Assembly (NCBI GenBank): GCA_020853095.1
Contig: JADYZN010000030.1
Coordinates: forward strand, 1-40,050
Reading direction: 5' to 3'
Length of the DNA stretch: 40,050 nucleotides
DNA from: Phycisphaerales bacterium
Lineage (GTDB): Bacteria; Planctomycetota; Phycisphaerae; Tepidisphaerales; Tepidisphaeraceae
Shown: piece by piece, positions 32,998-40,050 of the stretch
Position numbering within the stretch: the stretch's first letter is position 1
How the letters are laid out: each line of letters starts with the position of its first letter
The notes under the pieces: generated by a model
Databases searched by the model: none
Seen by the model: only the letters and a program-made list of their open reading frames with translations
What the model was told of the DNA's origin: nothing
Program-made: the position numbers and the translations under genes

Positions 32998-33924
32998 TTA
33001 TTCGTTATTCAATGTGCGCAACTGGCGGGCTAGGAGTTGGACGATTGGGATGGGAACATTATGGGCGGCGGCCAGGCGGAGGGGTTGGCCGAAGATCGCA
33101 TCCAGTTCCATGGGCCGGCCGGTCTGGCGGTCGATCTGCATGCTGGTCCGATAGGCTTGCATGGTGCGGGTGTGGTCGATTTTTTGGTCGATCAGCTTGG
33201 GATCCAGATCAACGCCATCGGCATGGGCGACGGCGAGGACTTCTTTCATGATGTCGCGAACGAGATCGATGCCGGCCGAGGAGGCCAGCAAACGATCGGT
33301 GGTCAGGTCCATGGCGGCGCCAAGGCCGTTGAAAGGGATGTTCCAGAGGAGTTTTTCCCAACGGCCGTATCGCAGATTTTCGAGGATGCGGCAGCGGATT
33401 CGGCTGGAATTGAAAATATCGGCCAGACGGCGGAGGCGTGGCGTTGGCGGGCCTTGGTATTCGCCGATGGCGATCAGGCCGTGGTCGGTGTGGTGGATGT
33501 GGCCGGGCTGGCCTCGGTTGATGCAGACAAACGCCAGGCCGCCGATGATGCGATGGGAGCCAAACAATCGGGCGAGTTGTTCTTCGTTTCCCAGTCCATT
33601 TTGCAATGTCAGGATGATCGTATCGTCTTTGAGCAATGGCGAGATCAATAGGCCAAGTTGATCGTTGGAGGTGGCTTTGAGCGTGACCAGCACCAGGTCG
33701 GCCGGGGGCATTCGGCTGGGTTCGTTGTAAGCGTGGAATTGGTCCGGGGTTAGGGAAAAATCCCCATCGCAGCTATGAATGATCCAGCCGTTGGCGCGTA
33801 CGGCGTCGAAATCGCTTCGCAGGAGGAAGTGAAGGTCATGGCCGGCCTGTGCGAGGCGGGAGCCATAATATCCCCCCACCGCCCCGCTGCCGATGATCGC
33901 GATGGCCGGATGATCCAGTGACAT
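32998..33924 (-). CDS. 2-dehydropantoate 2-reductase-like (PanE/ApbA family)
   Basis: 308 residues. The NADP-binding Rossmann motif IIGSGAVGGYYGSRLAQAG is near the N-terminus. The VTLKATSNDQ segment matches the conserved Lys-containing loop, and the C-terminal helical domain has RWEKLLWNIPFNGLGAAMD with the expected Lys and Asn. The reaction in the canonical family is reduction of ketopantoate to pantoate in pantothenate and CoA synthesis; many paralogues act on other 2-keto acids. ATG 33924 is used; a TTG at 33939 would overlap the upstream pilin-type gene end. It appears to be downstream of that gene on the same strand with an 11-base gap. Confidence 0.87.
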   Translation of the reverse strand: MSLDHPAIAIIGSGAVGGYYGSRLAQAGHDLHFLLRSDFDAVRANGWIIHSCDGDFSLTPDQFHAYNEPSRMPPADLVLVTLKATSNDQLGLLISPLLKDDTIILTLQNGLGNEEQLARLFGSHRIIGGLAFVCINRGQPGHIHHTDHGLIAIGEYQGPPTPRLRRLADIFNSSRIRCRILENLRYGRWEKLLWNIPFNGLGAAMDLTTDRLLASSAGIDLVRDIMKEVLAVAHADGVDLDPKLIDQKIDHTRTMQAYRTSMQIDRQTGRPMELDAIFGQPLRLAAAHNVPIPIVQLLARQLRTLNNE

Positions 33925-33935
33925 GGGCGACAAAC

Positions 33936-36900
33936 TCAATCCGAAGGCACGGGAGTGACAATGGCGGCGGAATTGGTGGGCGTGACGCCGGAACGGTCCA
34001 CGATAAAGGCAAACCGGCGCTCGGCGACGACCTTGGCGTTGGTGGTGCCGACGTTCTGCCAGCCCTGCAGGAGGACGTAACAGGTGAAGGCATCGGAACG
34101 GGTGGTCACCAGGTTGCTGATGCGGGTGAGTTGCAGGTTGCGTTCTTCAAAGTCGTTGCGAACACCATCCACGACGCCCACTCCAAATGGAGACAGATCG
34201 CCAAGGTTGTCATCCGGATCGGTGCTGATGGTCCCAAATCCGTTCTGGAACGACGGGCCGGAGATGGTTCCGACTTTGTTCAGGTCGAACAGGCTCTTAA
34301 AGGGTCCATTGGCCAGGCGATATTTCACGATTTCCCTGGCCGCGTAGGCGTTAAGCGTCCTGTAGGTCCACGAGCCGGGAACGGTCGTGGTGGCGTTGGC
34401 ATCATCCACCTGTCCGGTGGAGGGATTGACCACCAGCGGCAGGGCCGACAGCACTTTCCATGAAGCGGTGTTGATGTTGATCTGGCCGTGAATGGGGACG
34501 GCGTCTTCGTTGACGCCAGGCGTGGTGCCGTTTTTGACCGAATTGCTGACGTTTCCGACTGGGTCGGGCATTGGATTATTGAAGGGGAGGCCGTTGTAGT
34601 TTCCTTGGTCGACGTCTGGCAGAAAATCGTTATTCGGCGACTGGACGGTCAGGTAATCGAAAATATCTCCTGCCCAGTCGTAGGAATTATAACCAACATG
34701 GTCAACGGATGAGATCGAGCAGAATCGTCCGATGGGTTCCTCAAGATCATCAATGGCAACCCCATCATCGGCCTGGAGAGTGTCCATGGTGATGGCGTTG
34801 AGCGTGGTGAAGGTGTTGGCGGTTGCGCCGACCACTTGAATGCGATACGCCCCGATGAACGGAACCTGGAGGATGTCGCCATTGCGGGCGAATGCGCCGA
34901 AGGGGAATTTGTTGGAAGCGCCGCCGAGTTTGTTCCAGCCCGCCCAGTCGGCATTGCTCAGTTGGATCGGAGGATAAGGGTTGGTGTACGTGCCGGTGGC
35001 ATCGGCAGCGCCAAAGGTGGCGGCGGGCGTGCCGGCAAGTTCGAACGTCGGGGTTCCGGCGGTTGGATCCCACGTTTGAATGATTGTCCCCGCGCTGGTC
35101 AACGTATCGCGATGACGCGGGTCGGCCGGTCCGGTGCCGGAGGTTGTGGTGTACGGCCCGGGATAGACGCAATCGAACTCATGGCCGGGGCCGTTGGGAC
35201 GGACGTAATGCCAACTGTTGAACGGAGCGGCGCCGGTCACGATCAGGCCGGTGAAATCATACGAATCCAGCGGCACAAGATCGGAAAGATTCGGCGCGGC
35301 GGGGGTTCCTTCGTCATAAACCCCGGTAACAAATGTATAGGATCCATCACCCATGCGCGGCCGCAACAGGACCAGTTCGCCACCGGTGGAGGTGATGGCG
35401 GCGTTTTCGAGGACTTCGTGCAGATTGGCGATGAAGACGGTGGGGACCGTGGTCGCTCCCGCGCCGATGGGACGATACATGGTGGGCGTGGTGCCGCCGG
35501 CGGCGTCGTAGTTTTCAAGGACCAGATAGCTGTTGGCGGGCATGATCTGCGTGAAGCCGGTGAATCCGGTGATGGCCTTGACGGTGTAATCGCCGGCCAA
35601 GGCGGCGTGACGATCAATGATGCCCAGTTGCCATCCGGTCAGGTTGATGGGAAATGAATAGGGGTTGTACAGCTCGATGGAGACGTAGCCGTTGGGGTTT
35701 TGCAGGCCGATGGGATTGGGCGAGCCGGCCCCCTGCACGGAGTTGTCATCGTTGGCGTAAACCTCGGTGATGAAGGGTTGCGCCTCGTTGCTGTAGAGCA
35801 TGACGTTGACGGTGCCGATGTTGATGTTCTGACTGTAGATGTCGCTTTTGCTGTCACGAAGGCCCAGGGCATTGAGGGCGGCCAGCCCGGAACGGACCTG
35901 GGCCATCTGCGGAGCGGAGAGCGTCACCGGCGTGGTCGGGGCGGTGCGAACATCCCGAATCGAAGGGCGAAGGATTCCGGTCGGGGTGGCCAGGCTCATG
36001 TCCGGCGCATCGGACATGACCATCCAGAAGGCCCGCCAAAGTTCGTCGAACGCCGTGGTGTTGATGGCGGCGCGGGGCATCTGCGCGGCGTTGGCGCCGG
36101 TGTTGAGCGCTTTCATGCCGGCATTGGGCAGCGTGTAGGTTGGATAGGCACTGGTGCTGACCACCGGAGCGAGGTTGGAGACGGGGTTGCGCGTGACGAG
36201 CAAAGCCCGCAGCGGCTTGATGTTGGCCCCCGTGCCGATGACTTCGTTGTCAAAATCGAAGTTGTCGTAGAACCACGTTCCCGCCGAGCCGCCGGCGGCG
36301 GCGCTGGTGCCGACCTGGTTGGCGGCGTATGCGTAGTATTTTGGATAGTTGTAGAGCGAATCGGTGAAATACTGTTCGAGGGTTGAGCCGGAATAGGAAG
36401 AGCGCAGCACAAATCGCGACGCGAGACCCAGTGTTTCGGACAGCGATGGAGCGCGATAATAAGAGTTGGTGTAGTCGTAGCCGGGATTGTCCAGTCGGCG
36501 GCCAAGCTGCGAATTGAGGGCATCGCCCTGGGTGGTGAACTGGAAGTCGGCACGGTTGACGTTGGTATCGCTGACGGGGGTCTGGTTGGGATCGCCCACG
36601 TTGTTAAAGCGCCACTGGTTGTAGAGGGTCATGCGGGTGCTTTTGGGGTCGGTGGCGGTACGGTAGTCGGCCAGAAATTCCATCAGGCCTATGTTGGAGA
36701 GGAAAAAGCCGTTGTTGGCCAGCGTGGGGGCGTTGGTGCCGGTGGGAAAGGCGAAATCGCCCTGCGAGGACCATGCGGTGGCGGCGTTGATGGCCGAGTT
36801 GTCGTCGATGATCCGGACGGCGGCGAACCAGGTGGCGCCATTGACCTGGCCGATGGGGAGTTTGAAATACCCGGAATCGGCGATGCCATCGCCATCGGCG

Positions 36901-37523
36901 TCGGCGGCCAGAAATCCGGTGGCCGGCGTGCCCGCGATCACGCTGCCGGTGGCATCCATCATCCAAATCGCCGGCCAGTTGCTGGTGATGCCGTTCAAGG
37001 TCACGCTGCGGCTGCCAATGGCGGCGTAGACGTTCGACTTGGCGGCGGACATGGTGATCGGGCCGGAATAGGTCTGGCCCGTGGGGTCTTCAAACTGGAT
37101 GTTGGCGCCGGACGAGGTCAATGGCCAACTGATCGAAGGCCATGCGGGGAGGTTGGACGATGCGCCGATGAGGGTCGGTACGCGGGCGGCCAGCCACACA
37201 TCTTCGGTAAAATCGGTGCGGTGGTGATAAACCGTGTCACTCGCCTGGCGATAGCCTCCACCGGAACCAAACAGCGATCCGGCCGCAGCGTTGGCGACCA
37301 TGTTCTGGACGCCTTGGGCGAGCAGGTCGATCTGGGTGTTGTAGGCGTTTTGCTGGGTGGCGTAGCGGTCGGTGCGGGCGGTGGAGATGAAGGCCGTGCC
37401 GATGAGGGCCAGCAGCACCAGCAGCACGACGACGAAAATCAACACCGAACCGCGCCGGGCGTATGCGATCGACCGCCGCACGCGGCCCAGGGTTCGACCA
37501 AAGGTTTCAACCAAGCGCATCAT
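33936..37523 (-). CDS. Giant GspK-like minor pseudopilin/secretion protein with helix-hairpin-helix region
   Basis: 1195 residues. After a basic leader ending YARRG, the hydrophobic helix SVLIFVVVLLVLLALIGTAFI follows, with no Glu at position +5, a trait of GspK/PilX-type minor pseudopilins. A very long globular region then fills residues 60-1010. Near residues 1012-1082, ININTASWKVLSALPLV and YAAREIVKYRLANGPFKSLFDL resemble the helix-hairpin-helix segment of GspK and ComEA. The protein is several times the usual GspK size (about 330). It contains a segment with a calcium-binding-like DADGDGIADSG motif. It lies between a PilW-like prepilin and panE-like gene on the same strand. It probably caps or initiates a pseudopilus; the insert role is unknown. 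Confidence 0.75.
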   Translation of the reverse strand: MMRLVETFGRTLGRVRRSIAYARRGSVLIFVVVLLVLLALIGTAFISTARTDRYATQQNAYNTQIDLLAQGVQNMVANAAAGSLFGSGGGYRQASDTVYHHRTDFTEDVWLAARVPTLIGASSNLPAWPSISWPLTSSGANIQFEDPTGQTYSGPITMSAAKSNVYAAIGSRSVTLNGITSNWPAIWMMDATGSVIAGTPATGFLAADADGDGIADSGYFKLPIGQVNGATWFAAVRIIDDNSAINAATAWSSQGDFAFPTGTNAPTLANNGFFLSNIGLMEFLADYRTATDPKSTRMTLYNQWRFNNVGDPNQTPVSDTNVNRADFQFTTQGDALNSQLGRRLDNPGYDYTNSYYRAPSLSETLGLASRFVLRSSYSGSTLEQYFTDSLYNYPKYYAYAANQVGTSAAAGGSAGTWFYDNFDFDNEVIGTGANIKPLRALLVTRNPVSNLAPVVSTSAYPTYTLPNAGMKALNTGANAAQMPRAAINTTAFDELWRAFWMVMSDAPDMSLATPTGILRPSIRDVRTAPTTPVTLSAPQMAQVRSGLAALNALGLRDSKSDIYSQNINIGTVNVMLYSNEAQPFITEVYANDDNSVQGAGSPNPIGLQNPNGYVSIELYNPYSFPINLTGWQLGIIDRHAALAGDYTVKAITGFTGFTQIMPANSYLVLENYDAAGGTTPTMYRPIGAGATTVPTVFIANLHEVLENAAITSTGGELVLLRPRMGDGSYTFVTGVYDEGTPAAPNLSDLVPLDSYDFTGLIVTGAAPFNSWHYVRPNGPGHEFDCVYPGPYTTTSGTGPADPRHRDTLTSAGTIIQTWDPTAGTPTFELAGTPAATFGAADATGTYTNPYPPIQLSNADWAGWNKLGGASNKFPFGAFARNGDILQVPFIGAYRIQVVGATANTFTTLNAITMDTLQADDGVAIDDLEEPIGRFCSISSVDHVGYNSYDWAGDIFDYLTVQSPNNDFLPDVDQGNYNGLPFNNPMPDPVGNVSNSVKNGTTPGVNEDAVPIHGQININTASWKVLSALPLVVNPSTGQVDDANATTTVPGSWTYRTLNAYAAREIVKYRLANGPFKSLFDLNKVGTISGPSFQNGFGTISTDPDDNLGDLSPFGVGVVDGVRNDFEERNLQLTRISNLVTTRSDAFTCYVLLQGWQNVGTTNAKVVAERRFAFIVDRSGVTPTNSAAIVTPVPSD

Positions 37524-37541
37524 CGTAAACCATTCTTTCCG

Positions 37542-39110
37542 TTATGGCAGATCAATCACGTATTCCATCGTCTGACCGGTGACCATCCGGCCGGACGGAT
37601 CGTCCACGGTGGCGACGATGCGGATCATTTTCGGCATCGGCTGGCCTGTGGTGTCGGGGCCCCATGCGACGATGTATTGGGAGCCATCCGTCATCGCCGG
37701 GACGCCGCCGGACACAAGGGCATAATTCACGGCATAAGCGGGAAGCGCTCGTTCAAATGACGCCCATACCGGCGACGGTACGGTGACGGCCGAATTTCTC
37801 ACATCACGCAGCGGGACCACGTCCAGCAGATTGATCACGCCATCGCCATTGATGTCGCGGGGCATGCCATACCAGCGCGTCTGAGCCACGCCGCCGGAAA
37901 TAAAATAGTCCACCTTGCCATCGGAGCCTGCACTGAGAACCCGGCCATAATTGGCATTGGCCGGGTCGTTCTCCTGAACCAGAAAATCCCCGGCGTATTC
38001 AACGATGAACTGGCTGCACGAGGACAAAAACGCCGGAACGGTCCGCGCGATGACCTGGCTGGAGAGGGGCTTGGTGGGGAAGATGTTGCATTGATAGCGG
38101 AAACTGAAACGGGTGTTCCACCAGTCCAAAAGGTTGTTGGGAGGATCGATCGCCGTAACGAGCCGTTGACGAAAATCGTCGATGGTCGTCCCGGCCAGGT
38201 CATAGCGTGACCAGGCGACGTTGTATCGATCCGCCGGAGCGGCTTCGCTGGAAACCGAACTCATCGCCAGCGGAGACAAGGACGTGGGTGGATCGGTCGT
38301 CCAGTGTTTCAGATACACCTGTGAATTGCCGTACAAGTCGTAAATATTGTCCGAACCGTCGGGTTGGCGGAGCAGCGTGACGACGCGACCGAGAATCCAG
38401 TTGCTGGCATGGAAATTGTCGTCGTTGCGATCCGGCGGCACTTTGCTGAAATCCGGGAGTTCGCCGGGGCTGCGGTTTTCATATCCTTGCAATGAATTGA
38501 GGGCATCGGAGTTGGACGGTCCGGCCGGCGAGCTGAAATCGGGGCGTTTGACGTGCCCGTACCAGATCCACGCTTCGTTGGAAGACATGTTGGCGGCGAA
38601 GGTTCCGATGTTGCCGGTCTGACGGGGGAAATATCCCCTCGCGAAGAACATCAGCATGTCGGTGCGATGGTTGCGATAGTTGTAAATGGCCGGCGAGATG
38701 ATCTCTCCTGCGACGCCCACTTCACCTTCGGTCCCATCGTTGTCGAGATCGATACTCAGGATTTGGTTGATGCGGTTGGCATAAGTGTCGGACTGGTTGT
38801 AATCCCGATCGCCCAGTTGATCGGCCTGGTTGAGAAACGCCGGGGTCTGTTGCGAGCGGATCATGAAGATCGGCGGGTTGCTGGTGACGGCGCCGTGCAG
38901 GTCGTTGTTAAAGACGCTCTGGGCGCCGCGCAAATCGCGGCTGGCGGCGTTGATGGCCTGGCCGGCGCCGACGGTGTCGGTGGTCATTTTGAAGACCTGG
39001 TTGATGCCGACCATCAGGATCAGCACCAGCGCGATGGCGATCATCAGCTCCACCAGCGTAAACGCCCGCCGGCGAGTGGAGGATCGAATTGGGAGCGATC
39101 GTCGGTTCAT
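37542..39110 (-). CDS. PilW/GspJ-like prepilin-type protein
   Basis: 522 residues. MNRRSLPIRSSTRRRAFTLVELMIAIALVLILMVGIN is a class III leader followed by the N-terminal helix with Glu5 (cleavage before Phe, after Ala instead of the usual Gly). The mature part is large. A dockerin-like calcium-binding motif DINGDGVINLLDVVPLRD lies around residue 420-440. ATG 39110 is chosen since upstream codons overlap the previous gene. It is the second of three pilin-type genes in transcription order, 18 bases before the GspK-like gene. Prepilin peptidase would process it. The Ala at the cleavage position is unusual because Gly is strongly preferred. Confidence 0.82.
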   Translation of the reverse strand: MNRRSLPIRSSTRRRAFTLVELMIAIALVLILMVGINQVFKMTTDTVGAGQAINAASRDLRGAQSVFNNDLHGAVTSNPPIFMIRSQQTPAFLNQADQLGDRDYNQSDTYANRINQILSIDLDNDGTEGEVGVAGEIISPAIYNYRNHRTDMLMFFARGYFPRQTGNIGTFAANMSSNEAWIWYGHVKRPDFSSPAGPSNSDALNSLQGYENRSPGELPDFSKVPPDRNDDNFHASNWILGRVVTLLRQPDGSDNIYDLYGNSQVYLKHWTTDPPTSLSPLAMSSVSSEAAPADRYNVAWSRYDLAGTTIDDFRQRLVTAIDPPNNLLDWWNTRFSFRYQCNIFPTKPLSSQVIARTVPAFLSSCSQFIVEYAGDFLVQENDPANANYGRVLSAGSDGKVDYFISGGVAQTRWYGMPRDINGDGVINLLDVVPLRDVRNSAVTVPSPVWASFERALPAYAVNYALVSGGVPAMTDGSQYIVAWGPDTTGQPMPKMIRIVATVDDPSGRMVTGQTMEYVIDLP

Positions 39111-39117
39111 GCGTTTC

Positions 39118-40050
39118 TCATCTGACCGAAATAAAAGTCGTGTAAAAGGCGACATCCTGCGCGGGACCTTCGTAGCTGCCGGTGGAGATGTCTTTGCCGA
39201 CAACAAAGGCGTCGGCGTTGGTAAGGGTGGTCACATCGTCACCGCTGCCGCCGTTCCATACGCCATTGGGGCCGTTATCCGCTGAAAAATCGTTGCCGGG
39301 CATGAGTTCCCAGGTCGTGCCGCCGACGTAACTGCCCACGCGATAGACCCGGCCATTCATCCAGCCGTTGCCAGGACCGCTGATGTTGTCGTTGGCGATC
39401 ACCAGGTAACACCCTTCGGCCACGGCGTTGAAATCGCCGCCGTTGAACGTGACCGTATCGGGGATGCCGTCCAAAATGGAGACGTTCACGCCGCGCGCTT
39501 GAAGATTGCAATAGATTGAAGGGGCGACTACGGCCATGTCCTGGGCGACGGTGAACTGGTCGCGGGTGCGGGCCTGCATCACAAAGACAAAAAGCTGCGC
39601 GGTTGAAGAACCGTTGGGCCGTTTATACAGCAGGACCGATGCGAAACGCGGGTCGTCGGCATTGATCAGGTCGCCGCTGAGGCTTTTCCAGAGGTTAAAG
39701 GTGTCAAGCAGTTTGTTCGTGCCGTCAAATTGCGGGTCGGCGATGGAATAGACAAATGTCCCGGTGGGTTTGAACAGGTTGCTGGAGGTCGTGTATTGCC
39801 CCAGTTGCTGCGCGACGTTGGCCATTCCGCGTGCGATGGAGGCGGCTTCGGATTCATCGACGTTGCTTTTGCTCTGCTGGATGGCGACGGGAAACATGGC
39901 GGCGAGCATGATGAAACCCACGCCCAGCAAAATCACCGCGAACATGACTTCGGTGAGGGTGAAGCCCCTGGTCCCCTCTCCCCATGGGAGAGGGTTAGGG
40001 TGAGGGTGGGCTCGGCATCGGGATGGTTTCGAGTTGGGAAATACCCTCAC
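39118..40050 (-). CDS. PilV/GspI-like prepilin-type protein with repeat-derived leader (5' end at window edge)
   Basis: At least 310 residues on the minus strand, open to the window edge; a GTG at 40050 could be the start, but the frame may continue outside. Near the N-terminus a Gly precedes FTLTEVMFAVILLGVGFIML, the prepilin helix with Glu5. The leader includes AHPHPNPLPWGEGTRG, which is the translation of a REP-like palindrome (39974-40007), so this gene's leader has absorbed the repeat. The mature protein has a globular part of about 270 residues rich in Asn, Gly and Thr. The stop is 7 bases before the next gene's ATG. It is the first pilin-type gene of the operon. Confidence 0.78.
   Translation of the reverse strand: MRVFPNSKPSRCRAHPHPNPLPWGEGTRGFTLTEVMFAVILLGVGFIMLAAMFPVAIQQSKSNVDESEAASIARGMANVAQQLGQYTTSSNLFKPTGTFVYSIADPQFDGTNKLLDTFNLWKSLSGDLINADDPRFASVLLYKRPNGSSTAQLFVFVMQARTRDQFTVAQDMAVVAPSIYCNLQARGVNVSILDGIPDTVTFNGGDFNAVAEGCYLVIANDNISGPGNGWMNGRVYRVGSYVGGTTWELMPGNDFSADNGPNGVWNGGSGDDVTTLTNADAFVVGKDISTGSYEGPAQDVAFYTTFISVR
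39974..40007. repeat. REP-like palindromic repeat with CCCTAACCCTC flank
   Basis: CCCTCTCCC (39974-39982) pairs with GGGAGAGGG (39986-39994), a perfect 9-bp stem with a 3-base loop, followed by TTAGGGTGAGGGT. This pattern (on the minus strand CCCTCACCCTAACCCTCTCCC) is a repeat I recognise from many bacterial genomes, often mistaken for peptide HPHPNPLP. Here it lies inside the prepilin leader. Confidence 0.75.
40043..40050. repeat. Possible start of a second repeat copy cut by the window edge
   Basis: The plus strand ends in TACCCTCAC, matching the opening of the same repeat in the opposite orientation (CCCTCACCC...). Only 7 matching bases are visible, so this is weak. Confidence 0.3.

Noticed and set aside
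39974-40007. HPHPNPLP peptide as a protein domain
   Set aside because: It is the translation of a palindromic DNA repeat, not a domain.
1-40050. tRNA, rRNA, CRISPR or complete insertion sequence
   Set aside because: Searched by eye in the intergenic gaps and none was seen; a tRNA covariance search would be decisive.

Overview
This 40 kb window appears to be chromosomal DNA from a GC-rich, Gram-negative-type bacterium, most likely a planctomycete, with class Phycisphaerae as the best guess. The evidence is gene content only: several prepilin-type proteins with an FTLVELL-type N-terminus (one an H-X9-DG-like variant), a ClpC with a UVR motif, a Wzm/Wzt polysaccharide exporter, and a YpdA-type oxidoreductase. 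No rRNA, tRNA, CRISPR array or complete insertion sequence was recognised.

Layout. Bases 1-2048 hold the 3' part of clpC, closed by a hairpin terminator. Bases 2109-5154 hold two unrecognised proteins on the minus strand, divergent from a Ycf46-like AAA+ ATPase. Bases 5358-12665 form a surface-sugar cluster: a GT2 glycosyltransferase, a NovU/TylC3-type C-methyltransferase, a UDP-glucuronate decarboxylase-like SDR, a UDP-glucose 6-dehydrogenase, an RfbF-like cytidylyltransferase, a PIG-L deacetylase, and a convergent second C-methyltransferase-like protein. Bases 12714-15016 hold a small lipoprotein, then a Gfo/Idh/MocA oxidoreductase abutting a sugar-phosphate isomerase/epimerase-like TIM barrel.

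Bases 15020-17630 look like an accessory insertion: an ImmA/IrrE-type antitoxin with a DUF4411 PIN-like toxin, followed by gene remnants. One remnant is a decayed plus-strand gene with in-frame stops; another is an unidentified minus-strand fragment. valS follows (17634-20396).

Bases 20407-27090 are on the minus strand. They hold a hybrid histidine-kinase-family sensor with an ANTAR response regulator, then a Wzm permease, a Wzt ATPase with a C-terminal substrate domain, and a GT4 glycosyltransferase in overlapping order. Together with the upstream sugar-nucleotide genes they could make, modify and export a surface polysaccharide; this is inference from content and proximity.

Bases 27176-32147 hold a pseudopilin, a glycine-rich membrane-anchored protein, a GT-C-type membrane protein, an FHA protein with a C-terminal membrane anchor, and a YpdA-type reductase. 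Bases 32227-40050, all on the minus strand, hold a thioredoxin-fold protein lacking CXXC, a PanE-like reductase, a giant GspK-like protein, a PilW/GspJ-like prepilin and a PilV/GspI-like prepilin. The last has a REP-like palindromic repeat translated in frame within its leader.

No wholly new system can be proven from sequence alone. The best candidates are the ATPase with its two divergent unknown partners, the embedded repeat in the prepilin leader, and the toxin-antitoxin insertion with its gene scars.
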